Below are positions 25,075 through 35,580 of a stretch of DNA of 64,000 nt, piece after piece; position 1 is the first letter of the stretch; each line of letters opens with the position of its first letter. The notes beneath the pieces were generated by a model that saw only the letters and a list, made by a program, of their open reading frames with translations, was not told the origin of the DNA and did not search any database. Origin of the DNA: Helicobacter suis HS1 (GTDB lineage Bacteria > Campylobacterota > Campylobacteria > Campylobacterales > Helicobacteraceae). The DNA lies in NCBI RefSeq assembly GCF_026000295.1, contig NZ_AP026769.1, forward strand, positions 372,001 to 436,000. The letters run 5' to 3'. The position numbers and the translations under genes are program-made.

Positions 25075-26217
25075 CTAATAATAAACTCTTGGCAAACGCT
25101 TAGTTAGCATGGTGATGGCCTCGTAATTAATAATGCCTAAGATTTTGGCTATATCCCCTGCTCCCATCGCACCACTTTTAGAATCGCCTAGCAATATAAC
25201 AGTATCACCCTCTTTTGCTTGGATAGCACCTAGATCAACAAAACATTGATCCATGCACACCCCGCCAATAATGGGGATTTTTTTTCCATGTAATAATCCC
25301 CAAGCCTTATTGCCTAAAACTTTAGAAAAACCATCGCCATAACCTAGTGGCAAAACCCCTACTCTAGTGGGCTCTAAACAATAAAAATCCTCTCCATAGC
25401 CTATTAATCTACCCGCAGGGATTTCTTTTAAGCTCACAATTTGGGCTTTAAGAGTGAGGACATTTTTTAACTCAAAACCCTTTTTTAAAAGGGCATCTTG
25501 GGTATAAATAGAGGGGTGTAACCCATAAAGAGCTAGCCCGACTCTAGCCATGTCTAAACCATAATTAGGCATAGAAATAGTAGCCGCGCTATTTGCCATG
25601 TGGCGGTATTTAAAAGAAAGCCCTAGTTGATCTAATAAATCTAAAAATTCTATAAATCTTTCTGCTTGCATCGTGGCATAACCTTTATAAAGCGAATCCG
25701 CATTACTATGGTGGGTAAATATCCCCTCTACTTCTAATCCTTTTAATTGGGCGATTTTAGCAATGGTATTTGCGCTTTGCTGTGTGGGGAAAAAGCCTAA
25801 ACGGCTCATGCCGGTATCTATTTTGATATGCACTTTGAGCTTTTGTTTTAAAGAGAGCGCTACTTGTGAAAAATAACAAGCTTGTTCATAGGAAAAAAGG
25901 GTTTGGGTGATGTGGTTTTTGATCAGATCTTCTGCCATGTTGGTAGGTGTAAAACCCAAGATTAAAATAGGAATAGAGGCAAAATGCAAACGCACCTCTA
26001 AAGCTTCTTCATAAGTGGCTACCCCTAAATAAGTAGCCCCTTGCTCTATAAATACACGGCTAGCCTCCAGTGCACCCACTCCATAAGCATTAGCCTTAAC
26101 AACTGCCATGATTGCCATGCCATCTGCTACCTCTGATATTACTTTAAAATTATGGGCTAGGGCTTTGGTGTCAATTTCAATGTAGCTAGCGCGAGAGAGG
26201 AGCGGATTTGTGGACAT
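25075..26217 (-). CDS. alr: Alanine racemase
   Basis: 380 aa. PLP enzyme that interconverts L- and D-alanine for peptidoglycan and, here, for D-alanine use. The PLP lysine is in MAVVKANAYGVGA (~36-48), the opposite catalytic tyrosine is in the region RLIGYGEDF (~270), and GGVCMDQCFVDLG is the second active-site segment. It overlaps the transporter gene by 32 bases, so it is the last gene of a four-gene operon ridA-dadA-agcS-alr. Confidence 0.93.
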   Translation of the reverse strand: MSTNPLLSRASYIEIDTKALAHNFKVISEVADGMAIMAVVKANAYGVGALEASRVFIEQGATYLGVATYEEALEVRLHFASIPILILGFTPTNMAEDLIKNHITQTLFSYEQACYFSQVALSLKQKLKVHIKIDTGMSRLGFFPTQQSANTIAKIAQLKGLEVEGIFTHHSNADSLYKGYATMQAERFIEFLDLLDQLGLSFKYRHMANSAATISMPNYGLDMARVGLALYGLHPSIYTQDALLKKGFELKNVLTLKAQIVSLKEIPAGRLIGYGEDFYCLEPTRVGVLPLGYGDGFSKVLGNKAWGLLHGKKIPIIGGVCMDQCFVDLGAIQAKEGDTVILLGDSKSGAMGAGDIAKILGIINYEAITMLTKRLPRVYY

Positions 26218-27553
26218 GGAGTGTTTTTTGTTCTGTATTAAAATACGATTTAGTTTCTGCTACCACAACTTTATAAAGCAAGAGTAGGGCAATTAAATTA
26301 GGAATGGCCATTAAAGCATTGGCAATATCTGAAAAATTCCAGACAAATTCAAGTTTGGTTACAGAACCCACAAAGATTCCCACCAAGTACAGAATGCGGT
26401 AGTAAAAAATACAAGAGCCACCAAAGGTAAATTCTATACTGCGCTCTCCATAGTAAGCCCAGCCCACAATAGTAGAATAAGCAAAAAAGATAATAGAAGC
26501 AAAGACAACCCAGCCAGCTTGGGGATAAAAATAACGCACACTTTCATAGGTGAGTAAACTTGCATCATGGAATTCTTTGTACACCGGAGCCATTAACACT
26601 AACAAGGCTGTAGAAGTACAAACCATCATAGTGATAATAAGAGGCTGGAGCATAGTGATCAAGGCTTGTTTAACTGGATGTGCGCTTTTAGAAGCAGCTG
26701 CTACAATGGCTGCACTACCCATGCCCGCCTCATTAGAAAAAAGCCCCTTACTCACCCCAATTTCAATCATGGTTAATAAAGCCACACCTCCAGCCGTTCC
26801 GCCAATAGCTTCTTTGGGGTGGAAGGCATGGGCACAAATAAGCTTGACAGCCTCAAAGGCATCGCCTAAATGGGTGATCACAATATAAAGGGTGGTAAGC
26901 ACATATAAAAGTACCATAAAGGGAGCAAAGTAATCGCTAAATTTGCTAATAGATTTAATTCCTCCCATTAAAATAAACCCGGTAATACCAGCTACAATCA
27001 AACCGGATAACCAAGTAGGGATTAAAGCACGGTGGAGCAAGATTGAGGAAACAGCATTAGCCTGTGTCATGCTCCCAATTCCAAAAGAGGCAATTAAAGT
27101 AAAGAGGGCAAAAATAAAGGCAAGTTTGGGCATATTAAGGCCATTTTTAATGTAATACATAGGGCCGCCTTTGTAGCCATATTTGCCCACTTCTCTATAC
27201 TTTAAAGAAAGCACGCCTTCAGCATATTTAGTCGCCATGCCTACAATGCCTGTTACCCACATCCAAAAAATGCTCCCAGGTCCACCGGAGATAATCGCAA
27301 CAGATACCCCAATAATGCTCCCAATCCCTACAGTAGCTCCAATAGAGAGCATGAGGGCAGAAAATTGAGTAATATCACCACCGGAATGTTTATCCCTAGT
27401 GCAAAGAACTTTAAAAGCGTGGTAGGTTTTAGAAAATTGTAAACCCTTTAATACAAAGGTATAAAATAGACCTGTGCCCACTAATAAAACTAGTAGGGGT
27501 GGTCCCCATACCCACTCTTTGATGGTGTTTAAGAGGGAGTTTAGATAGCCCAT
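26186..27553 (-). CDS. dagA: Sodium:alanine symporter (AGCS family)
   Basis: 455 aa integral membrane protein with about ten hydrophobic segments. The N-terminal region WVWGPPLLVLLVGTG, the signature GGPMYYIKNGL and the SNEAGMGSAAIVAAAS stretch (around residue 270) are diagnostic of AGCS carriers, which import alanine or glycine with sodium. Its place between dadA and alr indicates uptake of D-/L-alanine for catabolism. From memory the same order is found in H. pylori. Confidence 0.92.
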   Translation of the reverse strand: MGYLNSLLNTIKEWVWGPPLLVLLVGTGLFYTFVLKGLQFSKTYHAFKVLCTRDKHSGGDITQFSALMLSIGATVGIGSIIGVSVAIISGGPGSIFWMWVTGIVGMATKYAEGVLSLKYREVGKYGYKGGPMYYIKNGLNMPKLAFIFALFTLIASFGIGSMTQANAVSSILLHRALIPTWLSGLIVAGITGFILMGGIKSISKFSDYFAPFMVLLYVLTTLYIVITHLGDAFEAVKLICAHAFHPKEAIGGTAGGVALLTMIEIGVSKGLFSNEAGMGSAAIVAAASKSAHPVKQALITMLQPLIITMMVCTSTALLVLMAPVYKEFHDASLLTYESVRYFYPQAGWVVFASIIFFAYSTIVGWAYYGERSIEFTFGGSCIFYYRILYLVGIFVGSVTKLEFVWNFSDIANALMAIPNLIALLLLYKVVVAETKSYFNTEQKTLHVHKSAPLSR

Positions 27554-27576
27554 GGTTCTCCTTTAACAAGTGCAAA

Positions 27577-28821
27577 CTACTCTCTAAAAAAGGCAGAAAA
27601 GAGCATGGCATCTGCATTTTTTTCATTGCTTCCATCCACGCTTAAATTAGCAACAATACGGCCAAGAGCCGGTCCAAAAGTCATTCCAAGCCAGCCTAGC
27701 CCAGTCGCATGGATTAGATTTTTATAGGTTTTATCAAAACCTAAATAAGGAATATCATTAGGTGTTAAAGGCCTAAACCCGCTCCACTCTACCGGTTCAA
27801 TCATCTCAAAGGGTTTGGTAAAAGTGGTGAAATTCTTTTTCATATTAGCAATTTGAGAGGCGGTGATGTGTGGATCTGTTGTGTTGAGTTCTAATTTGGA
27901 GGTGATACGCACCGTGTGTCTTCTAGGAGTCATGGCTAAGAAAATATCAGCAAATAATGAGGAAGTTTTGGGTTTAAGGCTTTCTTCCATTTTAAAAGTG
28001 ATGCTATAACCCTTAGCCCCCATCATTAAAAAGTCATTTTGGGTTTTTTTAATCAGTCGGGGACTTGCACCTGTGGCTAAAACAATGGTATCAGCCTGTA
28101 TCCGGTTTAAATGCGTGATAATGCCACTGATCTTAGAGCCGCTAAACTCAAAATCTAGCACTTCCTCGTTATAGTAAAACTCCACACCCGCATTTTTAAG
28201 GTAGTTATGCAGACTTTCCATAACCTCTCTAGCATCAATATGGGCATTTTCTTTGAGTAGTACGCTCCCACAAATGCTTTCTTCTTTAGCAACGGGCATG
28301 TAATCTAAAGTCTCTTTTGGATTAAAAATAGTGTAAGTCTGGCTATCGTAATGATTTTGGCATAGCTTAACTTTTTTATCAAAGTTTTCTTGTAAGGTGT
28401 AAATCATAAGCAAGCCATCTTCTTTATACCAAAAATCCATGCCGTCATTGAGCATCTCATGGTAAATATCAATACTCATCCAGCCATAGCGCTCAAAAAG
28501 AGCCATAGTTCGTTTAGCAGATTTAGGATTAGCGCTTCTAATAAACTTACACAACCAGCGGTATAACAAAGGGTTAACCCCCCAATGGATATTTAAGGGG
28601 GCTTGTCCTTTTAGCATGAGCTTAATTGTGTCTAACACTACACCCGGGTTAGAAAGGGGGGCCTTTTTAAAAGCCGAAATAAGCCCGGCATTACCAAAGG
28701 AAGTCCCACTATTCCCATCGCCTTTATCAATTACACTTACTTTGCGACCCAGTTTATGCAAAGAATAAGCACAACTTAAGCCAACGATGCCTCCGCCAAT
28801 CACAACGGCATCTTTTTGCAT
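27577..28821 (-). CDS. dadA: D-amino acid dehydrogenase (FAD, membrane-linked)
   Basis: 414 aa. FAD loop VVIGGGIVGLSCAYSL at residues ~6-21, then the DAO-family segment NSGTSFGNAGLIS, and the C-terminal FAD contact FRPLTPNDIPYLG...ATGLGWLGMTFGPA. It oxidises D-alanine to pyruvate and ammonia, passing electrons to the quinone pool. It lies between the enamine deaminase gene and the alanine carrier in one operon. Confidence 0.92.
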   Translation of the reverse strand: MQKDAVVIGGGIVGLSCAYSLHKLGRKVSVIDKGDGNSGTSFGNAGLISAFKKAPLSNPGVVLDTIKLMLKGQAPLNIHWGVNPLLYRWLCKFIRSANPKSAKRTMALFERYGWMSIDIYHEMLNDGMDFWYKEDGLLMIYTLQENFDKKVKLCQNHYDSQTYTIFNPKETLDYMPVAKEESICGSVLLKENAHIDAREVMESLHNYLKNAGVEFYYNEEVLDFEFSGSKISGIITHLNRIQADTIVLATGASPRLIKKTQNDFLMMGAKGYSITFKMEESLKPKTSSLFADIFLAMTPRRHTVRITSKLELNTTDPHITASQIANMKKNFTTFTKPFEMIEPVEWSGFRPLTPNDIPYLGFDKTYKNLIHATGLGWLGMTFGPALGRIVANLSVDGSNEKNADAMLFSAFFRE

Positions 28822-28829
28822 GATCTCTC

Positions 28830-29201
28830 CTATTTTTGGGCAATAGCTTCAATTTCAACCAAACCATCTTTGGGTAGTTTGGCAACTTGGTAAGTAGCGC
28901 GGGCAGGATAGGGCTCTTGAAAATAGCTCCCATAAACACTATTGACAGCCGCAAAATCCTCTAAATTTTTCAGTAGAATGGTGGTTTTTACAATAGACTC
29001 CATTCCTAGATTAGCCGCCTTAAGAATAGATTTAATATTCTCCATAGCCTGTTTGGCTTGTGCTTCTATATTATTCCCTGCAAATTCTCCATTGGCACTT
29101 AACCCCAGTTGTCCAGAGACAAACACTAAACCTTGAGTTTCTATTGCCTGCGAATAGGGCCCAATGGCTTTAGGAGCGTGTTCTGAGTGTATTGCTTTCA
29201 T
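28830..29201 (-). CDS. ridA: RidA-family 2-iminobutanoate/2-iminopropanoate deaminase
   Basis: 123 aa. The start [15 protein letters not shown] and the C-terminal VEIEAIAQK are typical of RidA; the active-site arginine is in [13 protein letters not shown] (~98-110). RidA hydrolyses reactive enamine/imine intermediates, including 2-aminoacrylate and the iminopyruvate that DadA releases, so its place as first gene of the D-alanine operon makes chemical sense. It is preceded by AAAGGA at about 29208-29213 (minus sense). Confidence 0.92.
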   Translation of the reverse strand: MKAIHSEHAPKAIGPYSQAIETQGLVFVSGQLGLSANGEFAGNNIEAQAKQAMENIKSILKAANLGMESIVKTTILLKNLEDFAAVNSVYGSYFQEPYPARATYQVAKLPKDGLVEIEAIAQK

Positions 29202-29264
29202 GTTAATCCTTTAAAAATAAAAAGTCCCATTTTGCCCCATTCAAGCTGTATTTAAGCTGATATT

Positions 29265-30251
29265 TTATTTGATTTGCACATGCACGGGTTTAGCTAGGTT
29301 ATCTGTGATCTTATCAATCTCTGCGTCTGCTTGCTCTTTACTGCTATAGGGGCCAATGAGGTAGCGCTTTTGCCCATTTACATCTTGTACTTGGTGGGGA
29401 TATTTTTTAATGGCTTCTAAAAATTTAGGGTTAGGCGTTTTACTAAATACCCCCACTTGCAAGTAAAAACCCTTAGGCAATGTAGGCTTATCTAAGTGTG
29501 GGGGTGGTGTTGTTTTTGCCACTTCTTTATGAGGGGCTTGGTGGGGGGCTTGGGCTGTAGATGTGTGGTGGGTTGCTGTGGCTGTTTTTTCTGCTACATG
29601 GTGCTTATGGGGTATCTTTTTGTGGGTAGTGGCTTGATTATGCGTAGTGGCTTGGCTATGCGCTGTTTTTGGGTGTTCTTTTTTTACAACTTGATGGTGA
29701 TTTGTTGCATGGTTTTTCTCATGCTCTGTTTTTTGGATTTGAGTCTTTGCATGCGCGTTCTCTTTAGCATGGTTTTGCTGGTGGGGATTATTCACACCTG
29801 TAGGGGGAATTGGCATAGGTGTAGGTTTTTGCAATGGCGGGGTTGGAGGGGGTGTTGGCTGAGCGGGTTTATCAAGCGGGCTTGCAGGCAAAGTTGTAAG
29901 CTTAGTTTCATCTTGTGGATTGGGTTTTTGCTTGGCTTGAATGTCTTTTACAATTTGATCAAACTTGTCTTCCTCAGGTTTTTTAGCCGTAGGCTCTAAA
30001 TTGAGGCTTTCAAAATTATTAGCATTATGATCAGCTGTATTGCCCACTTTTTGCATGCCCTTATCTGGAGGCAATAGCGCACTTTTGGCCGGCTCACGCG
30101 TACTTTTATAAAACACCACCAAAACCACCACCAGTACGATTAAACCAATGGCTACAATCAATAAGATTTTCTTAAGCCCAGAACCTTTTTCTTCCTCTAC
30201 TAAATCATTGAGTCGCTTATTTAGCTCTTTGTTAAGTTCGTTATTGTCCAT
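29265..30251 (-). CDS. SPOR-domain inner-membrane protein
   Basis: About 328 aa. A short cytosolic N-terminus is followed by one membrane helix (KILLIVAIGLIVLVVVLVV, ~20-38), a long Pro/Thr/His/Gln-rich linker, and a C-terminal SPOR domain (GFYLQVGVFSKTPNP... to the end). SPOR domains bind septal denuded glycan strands, so the protein probably localises at the division site. The linker is very rich in His (HKKIPHKHHVAEK), a recurring feature of Helicobacter proteins that may bind nickel; this is speculation. The two adjacent ATGs at 30254 and 30251 follow AAGGAA; either may start. Confidence 0.8.
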   Translation of the reverse strand: MDNNELNKELNKRLNDLVEEEKGSGLKKILLIVAIGLIVLVVVLVVFYKSTREPAKSALLPPDKGMQKVGNTADHNANNFESLNLEPTAKKPEEDKFDQIVKDIQAKQKPNPQDETKLTTLPASPLDKPAQPTPPPTPPLQKPTPMPIPPTGVNNPHQQNHAKENAHAKTQIQKTEHEKNHATNHHQVVKKEHPKTAHSQATTHNQATTHKKIPHKHHVAEKTATATHHTSTAQAPHQAPHKEVAKTTPPPHLDKPTLPKGFYLQVGVFSKTPNPKFLEAIKKYPHQVQDVNGQKRYLIGPYSSKEQADAEIDKITDNLAKPVHVQIK

Positions 30252-30277
30252 CATCGTTCCTTTATAAAATCTCAAAC

Positions 30278-30823
30278 TTATAAGTGCTTAGCCCAGCTAG
30301 CCCCCCGCTCTTTAGCAAATACCTCGTAAGGTAAAACCAAAATATTAAACGAAGGGGGGAGTTCATTATTGGGAAATACCCGCCACTCATTGGGCAAGCC
30401 TTGTGCAAGTTTCATAGAAAGAGTACGCGCCAAACGACACCCCTCGCTTAAAGCCGTATGCCCTTTATGCACATAGAGGTGTAAATGCCCCGGGGTTTTA
30501 CTTTCATAGGCGGTAAAATTGATAAAACCCTCTTCTCTTAAAAGTAGCTGGGCTTTATGATAAAATCGCTCCGGGTTATAGCCATTGTAATCAAAGACGA
30601 TATTTTCAATCTTATCGCCTTGTAAAATCAAAGCATGGGCAAGAATGATCTCTTTTCTCCAATGTTTTTGAATCAACATAGAAGTTAAGGGGGCATCTAC
30701 TTTCTCAAACTTATCATAATAACAACGACCCATGTATTCTATCTTAGCCCCTAAACCGGGCTTTAAAACATAGTAAAACCCTGTCTGGAGTTTGATAAGC
30801 TTTAATTGCATTTCTGTCATCAT
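30278..30823 (-). CDS. DUF1882-like conserved epsilonproteobacterial protein
   Basis: 181 aa, no signal peptide. I recognise it only as the conserved protein found next to glyA in Helicobacter. Segments such as [15 protein letters not shown] and [19 protein letters not shown] are likely core. It lies between glyA (9-base gap) and the SPOR gene and is probably in the same transcript. Function unknown. Confidence 0.6.
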   Translation of the reverse strand: MMTEMQLKLIKLQTGFYYVLKPGLGAKIEYMGRCYYDKFEKVDAPLTSMLIQKHWRKEIILAHALILQGDKIENIVFDYNGYNPERFYHKAQLLLREEGFINFTAYESKTPGHLHLYVHKGHTALSEGCRLARTLSMKLAQGLPNEWRVFPNNELPPSFNILVLPYEVFAKERGASWAKHL

Positions 30824-30831
30824 TTAATCCT

Positions 30832-32082
30832 TTAAAAAATCGGCGCATGATAAAGGGGATAGTTTTGCGTAAACGCTACTATTTCCTCATAGATCGCTTT
30901 TAACTTCTCTGTATCCTCTATATTTTCTAATACATCTGCAATTTGCCCACCAATGAAACTAAATTCTGCCTCTTTCATGCCTCTACTGCTCAGCGCTGCT
31001 GATCCTAGACGAATCCCACTTGTGATAAATGGGCTCCTTTTCTCTGCTGGCACTGTATTTTTATTCACAATAATTCCAGCCTTACCTAAAGCCTCTTGGG
31101 CTTCTTTGCCGCTAAATTGATCAAAGCGCATCACCAATAAATGATTATCACTCCCCCCACTAACTAAATTAAAACCTCTTTCTAAAAATACCTTAACCAG
31201 TACCGCTAAATTGCGCTTAACCTGAATTGCATAGGTTTTCCACTCTGGTTTAAGGTTTTCTAAAAAGCCCACCGCCTTAGCTGCAATCACATGCATTAAA
31301 GGCCCCCCTTGTAAACCCGGGAAAAGTGCGCGATCAATTTTAGTCGCAATTTGTTCATCATTGCTTAAAATAAGCCCACCTCTAGGGCCTCTAAGTGTTT
31401 TATGTGTGGTGCTACTGACTACATGGCAGTGGGGAAATGGGTTAGGGTGTTCAGAAGCCACCACTAACCCGGCAATATGGGCTATATCGCCCATTAAAAG
31501 CGCACCAACCTCATCAGCAATTTCTCTAAAGCGTTTAAAATCAATCTCTCTAGGGTAGGCAGAATACCCGCATACAATGAGTTTAGGGCGCACAATTTTA
31601 GCAATACGCAAAACCTCCTCATAATCAATCCACCCCTCTGTATTCACCCCATAATAAAAACCCTGAAAATGCTGTCCGGTGATATTGACTTTAGAGGCAT
31701 GGCTTAAATGCCCTCCGCTATTAAGCTCCATGCTTAAGATTTTATCATAGGGTTTTAATAAGGCGTGATAAATGGCCATGTTGGCTTGGCTACCTGAATG
31801 GGCTTGCACATTAGCAAAGGCACAATTAAAGAGTTTTTTAGCCCGATTTATCGCTAAAGTTTCAATAGCATCAACAACCTCACAACCCCCATAATAGCGC
31901 TTAAAAGGATACCCTTCAGCGTATTTATTGGTTAGCACACTCCCCATTGCCTCCATCACACTCTCAAAGGTGTAATTTTCACTAGCAATCATCTCCAAAT
32001 GCGCGCTTTGGCGTTTTAATTCTGCTTGCAATAAATCAAAGATTTCTGGATCGCTTTGTTCTAAATAAAATGTTTTAGGCAT
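30832..32082 (-). CDS. glyA: Serine hydroxymethyltransferase
   Basis: 416 aa. PLP enzyme that transfers the serine hydroxymethyl group to tetrahydrofolate, making glycine and one-carbon units. [15 protein letters not shown] at the N-terminus and [16 protein letters not shown] (~222-237, with the PLP lysine in THKT) are the family signatures; DIAHIAGLV lies before them. The start overlaps lysS by eight bases. Confidence 0.96.
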   Translation of the reverse strand: MPKTFYLEQSDPEIFDLLQAELKRQSAHLEMIASENYTFESVMEAMGSVLTNKYAEGYPFKRYYGGCEVVDAIETLAINRAKKLFNCAFANVQAHSGSQANMAIYHALLKPYDKILSMELNSGGHLSHASKVNITGQHFQGFYYGVNTEGWIDYEEVLRIAKIVRPKLIVCGYSAYPREIDFKRFREIADEVGALLMGDIAHIAGLVVASEHPNPFPHCHVVSSTTHKTLRGPRGGLILSNDEQIATKIDRALFPGLQGGPLMHVIAAKAVGFLENLKPEWKTYAIQVKRNLAVLVKVFLERGFNLVSGGSDNHLLVMRFDQFSGKEAQEALGKAGIIVNKNTVPAEKRSPFITSGIRLGSAALSSRGMKEAEFSFIGGQIADVLENIEDTEKLKAIYEEIVAFTQNYPLYHAPIF

Positions 32083-33568
32083 GCCCGTCCTTTTCAGGTT
32101 TCATAGCCGGAAACAAGATCACATCTTTAATCGTTTTAGAATTGGTTAATAACATCACTAGACGATCAATGCCAATACCCTCACCCGCTGTAGGGGGCAT
32201 ACCTAATCCAAGTGCCCAAACATAATCTGTATCCATTAACTGCGCCTCTTCATCTCCGCTTTCTTTAGCCTTTACCTGTTCTTCAAAACGCTGGTATTGA
32301 TCTAGCGGATCATTAAGTTCACTAAAACCATTGGCAATTTCTTTACCCGCGATGAAGAGTTCAAAACGATCGGCAATTGCTGGATTAGTGTCATTACGGC
32401 GCGCTAGGGGGCTAATTTCAATCGGATATTCTGTAATAAAGGTAGGATTAATTAATTTAGACTCAACGCATAGATCAAAAGCCTCCGCTAAAAGTTTGCC
32501 ATGTGTGATCAACCCTTCCAAATGAGCCCCTTGTTTTTCTAAAAATACCAAAAGTTTAGAACTATCCTCTAATAACTCAGCCTCCAATCCCCCAACCTCT
32601 ATTAAAGCCTGTTTAAAACTAAGCACTCTAAAGGCGCTAAAATCAATCTCTTGATCTTGATAGGGGATTTTTAAGGGCAAGTTTAAAACCTGCAATAGTT
32701 TATGAAAAAGTTCTTGTGTGAGGGTGATTAAATCCTCATAAGTTTTATAAGCCCAATAAAACTCCAGCATGGTAAATTCCGGGTTATGGGAATGATCCAT
32801 GCCCTCGTTTCTAAAATTGCGGTTGATTTCAAAAACCGCTTCAAATCCACCCACTACCAAGCGTTTTAAATACAACTCAGGCGCAATTCTTAAATAACGC
32901 TCTACTTCTAAGGCATTATGATAGGTGATAAAAGGACGCGCATTAGCTCCCCCAGCAATAGGGTGCATCATAGGCGTTTCTACTTCTAAAAACCCTTTTT
33001 CCTCAAAAAAACGGCGGATAGTAGCCACAATCACACTACGGGTTTTAAAAACCTCTTTAACTGTGGGGTTAACCACTAGATCTAGATAGCGTTGGCGGTA
33101 GCGTAGTTCAATATCACTAAGGCCATGAAATTTTTCAGGCAAAGGTACAATGGATTTAGTAAGAATTTTATAAGAAGTGGCGTGTAAACTTAATTCTCCT
33201 GTTTTAGTAACAAAGGGATAGCCCACCACATTAAGAATATCACCCACCTCTACGCACTTTTTAAACAGATCAAAAGATTCTTTGCCTAAATCATTTTGTG
33301 AGAGATAAACTTGTAATAACGCGCTTTGATCTTCAATCTTAATAAAGCAGGCCTTGCCCATTAAGCGGATAAAGCGCAAACGCCCCACCAAAGCACAAAT
33401 ACTAGAGGGGTCTTTAGACTCTGCTTGATTTTGCAAAGTTTCAAAGCGCTTTAAAAATGTGGCGTTATCTAAAGTGCGCTCTACTTGGTTATCATAAGGG
33501 TTTTTGGACACAGCACGCAACAAATCTACTTTTTGTATGCGTTGTTTAATGTAGGCATTATCAAACAT
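32075..33568 (-). CDS. lysS: Lysyl-tRNA synthetase, class II
   Basis: About 497 aa. An N-terminal OB-fold for the anticodon is followed by the class II catalytic domain: motif 2 in [18 protein letters not shown] and motif 3 in [20 protein letters not shown] near the C-terminus. ATG 33568 is chosen; an in-frame TTG at 33583 overlaps the stop of cvpA and would add five residues. It is part of the cvpA-lysS-glyA run. Confidence 0.95.
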   Translation of the reverse strand: MFDNAYIKQRIQKVDLLRAVSKNPYDNQVERTLDNATFLKRFETLQNQAESKDPSSICALVGRLRFIRLMGKACFIKIEDQSALLQVYLSQNDLGKESFDLFKKCVEVGDILNVVGYPFVTKTGELSLHATSYKILTKSIVPLPEKFHGLSDIELRYRQRYLDLVVNPTVKEVFKTRSVIVATIRRFFEEKGFLEVETPMMHPIAGGANARPFITYHNALEVERYLRIAPELYLKRLVVGGFEAVFEINRNFRNEGMDHSHNPEFTMLEFYWAYKTYEDLITLTQELFHKLLQVLNLPLKIPYQDQEIDFSAFRVLSFKQALIEVGGLEAELLEDSSKLLVFLEKQGAHLEGLITHGKLLAEAFDLCVESKLINPTFITEYPIEISPLARRNDTNPAIADRFELFIAGKEIANGFSELNDPLDQYQRFEEQVKAKESGDEEAQLMDTDYVWALGLGMPPTAGEGIGIDRLVMLLTNSKTIKDVILFPAMKPEKDGHA

Positions 33569-33579
33569 GGTGGTTTTTA

Positions 33580-34200
33580 TCAATGGGATTTTTGCGGGTT
33601 TGCACCCTCTTGTGTAGTTTCTAAATTGTTTTTAACCTTTGTAGGGTCTAAACTCTCAGGCAAATTCTCTTTTTTAGCTCTCTTGGCCTTTTGCTCAATC
33701 ATTTCACCAATTTCTTGTACTTCTTTAAGCTGGAGCACATGGGAGGCAATGGTGTGCATATAGGGATAAATTTGGCTGTGGGCGTGCAAATAAACATCTA
33801 AGCTTTTCATAAAAGAGAGGCGTGAAATGGTGTAGAGTAAAAAGGCTAGAATTAAAAATATCTTAGTACAACCAAATAAAAACCCTAAAATGCGATCTAT
33901 AATTCCTAAATTGCTCAGGACAATAGCCTTACTCACAATCACTCCTGTTACTAAAAAAGCAATCCACACGCAGGCAAGCACTAATACAAAACCCACCAAA
34001 CTAGACATAGAGGGGTCATGGAAGGCATATACATGCGAGGAAAACCAAGACCCCACCCTTTCTGCCCATCTAGATGCTAGAAAAACCCCTAAAACAATCC
34101 CCAATAAACCAGACACTTCATCAATAAAACCATTATAAAACCCGCGGAGTCCAACTCCCACAATAAGCACCGCCAAAGCAATGTCGATATAATAACCCAT
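33580..34200 (-). CDS. cvpA: CvpA family membrane protein
   Basis: About 206 aa. Four predicted membrane segments ([61 protein letters not shown]) and the [15 protein letters not shown] start are characteristic of the colicin V production family, whose role is still unclear but is linked to envelope stress. A charged cytosolic tail follows. ATG 34200 is preferred over the in-frame GTG at 34206. Confidence 0.82.
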   Translation of the reverse strand: MGYYIDIALAVLIVGVGLRGFYNGFIDEVSGLLGIVLGVFLASRWAERVGSWFSSHVYAFHDPSMSSLVGFVLVLACVWIAFLVTGVIVSKAIVLSNLGIIDRILGFLFGCTKIFLILAFLLYTISRLSFMKSLDVYLHAHSQIYPYMHTIASHVLQLKEVQEIGEMIEQKAKRAKKENLPESLDPTKVKNNLETTQEGANPQKSH

Positions 34201-34296
34201 CAACACCCATTCTTAATAAAATTCAAGTGGCTATGTTTTTAAGTCTAAGTATTTTACAATGCAAAGCTTAAATCAGCAAAAGAACAAGAGGTTTAT

Positions 34297-35568
34297 TTGC
34301 TATCTTTGAATACCAAGCGTTATTTTTCAAAAGAGCTTATCCAGCCTTTAGTTTTGGCTCTTTTGTTTTTATCTCCCCCTTATTTAGGTTGTTTGATCGC
34401 ACCCCACCTTAAAATTTTACTAGGTTTAGAAACTTTTTTAGCCCCTTTAAGCATGCTAGCATGTTTACTAGTTAAAGCCAAACAGCGCGTTTTTTTTGGG
34501 TTTTGTGTGGGTTTAGGGTTGTTTTATTGGTGTGCTTTGAGTTTTCGTTATAACGACTATCCTTTTTTTATGCCCCTTATCATCATTCTAGTCGCTCTTT
34601 GTTATGCTGGGGTTTTCTACCTCGTTCTTTATCAACAATTTTTGTTTTACCGTGTTGTTACGCTATGGCTTACCAGTTATATCCACCCTTTTGGATTTGA
34701 TTGGCTAGTTCCAGATGCCTTTTTTGCCTATTCTTTGTTTAAGGTGGATAAGCTACATTTCTTAATGATTTTAATCGCTCTAGCTCTTTATGTGTATAAA
34801 AATCCCCTAGTCAAGCCCTTTTACATGAAATCTTTGGCCAGCTTGATTTTATTATTCTGTTTAGAATATCCCCATACCTCCGCGCCCCTTAAAGGTATTA
34901 AGCCTATTAGAACCCATGTGAATCAAGAAAACAAATGGCAACACCCAATCTTTGAAAACCACATTCATTACAATTTAGAGCAAATCCAACAGGCCATTAA
35001 AGAACACCAAAAAATAGTGATCTTACCTGAAACAGCCTTTTCTATCGCGCTTAATCAAAGTAATTTACTCCACACTCTAATACAGCTAGGGCAGCAAATT
35101 ACAATTATCACCGGTGCCCTTTATAAAGAAAACCACACGATCTATAATTCCACCTATATTTTCCACGACAACACCTATAATTATGCCCATAAAGTGATCT
35201 TAGCCCCCTTTGGAGAAACCATGCCCTTTCCTAAATTTATCGCTGATTACTTAGATCGCTTTTTCTTTGGTAGTGAGGTTTTTAGCTTAGGCAGTGCCCC
35301 CAACTTTACAGATTTTAATCTCAATGGCTTTGCTTTTAGACCCTTAGTTTGCTATGAGGGGACTTCTCAAAGGGCTTATACAAATAGCCCCCCTCATCTG
35401 ATTGTGGTGAGTAATAATGCTTGGTTTGTGCCTAGTATCGAGCCTTTTTTACAAAGAATGTTACTCAAATACTACGCACGACGTTTTTCTAAAACCATTA
35501 TCCATAGCGTGAATAAATCCCCAGCCTATATTCTTTCCCCCACTTTACTAGGCGATCAAAATTTTTAA
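34297..35568 (+). CDS. lnt: Apolipoprotein N-acyltransferase
   Basis: 423 aa. It adds the third acyl chain to the lipoprotein N-terminal cysteine in the inner membrane. Several N-terminal membrane helices precede a periplasmic nitrilase domain with the catalytic triad: Glu in VILPETAFSI (~246), Lys in ITGALYKENH (~301) and Cys in FRPLVCYEGTS (~353). Start TTG 34297 follows AAGAGG with seven bases spacing. The last helix appears short or weak compared with E. coli Lnt. Next gene starts 13 bases downstream. Confidence 0.87.
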   Translation: MLSLNTKRYFSKELIQPLVLALLFLSPPYLGCLIAPHLKILLGLETFLAPLSMLACLLVKAKQRVFFGFCVGLGLFYWCALSFRYNDYPFFMPLIIILVALCYAGVFYLVLYQQFLFYRVVTLWLTSYIHPFGFDWLVPDAFFAYSLFKVDKLHFLMILIALALYVYKNPLVKPFYMKSLASLILLFCLEYPHTSAPLKGIKPIRTHVNQENKWQHPIFENHIHYNLEQIQQAIKEHQKIVILPETAFSIALNQSNLLHTLIQLGQQITIITGALYKENHTIYNSTYIFHDNTYNYAHKVILAPFGETMPFPKFIADYLDRFFFGSEVFSLGSAPNFTDFNLNGFAFRPLVCYEGTSQRAYTNSPPHLIVVSNNAWFVPSIEPFLQRMLLKYYARRFSKTIIHSVNKSPAYILSPTLLGDQNF

Positions 35569-35580
35569 AAAAGGAGGGTT

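Noticed and set aside
29496-29999. 167-codon plus-strand frame rich in Cys, Gly and Trp
   Set aside because: It is antisense to the His/Pro/Thr linker of the SPOR protein, which produces exactly this composition.
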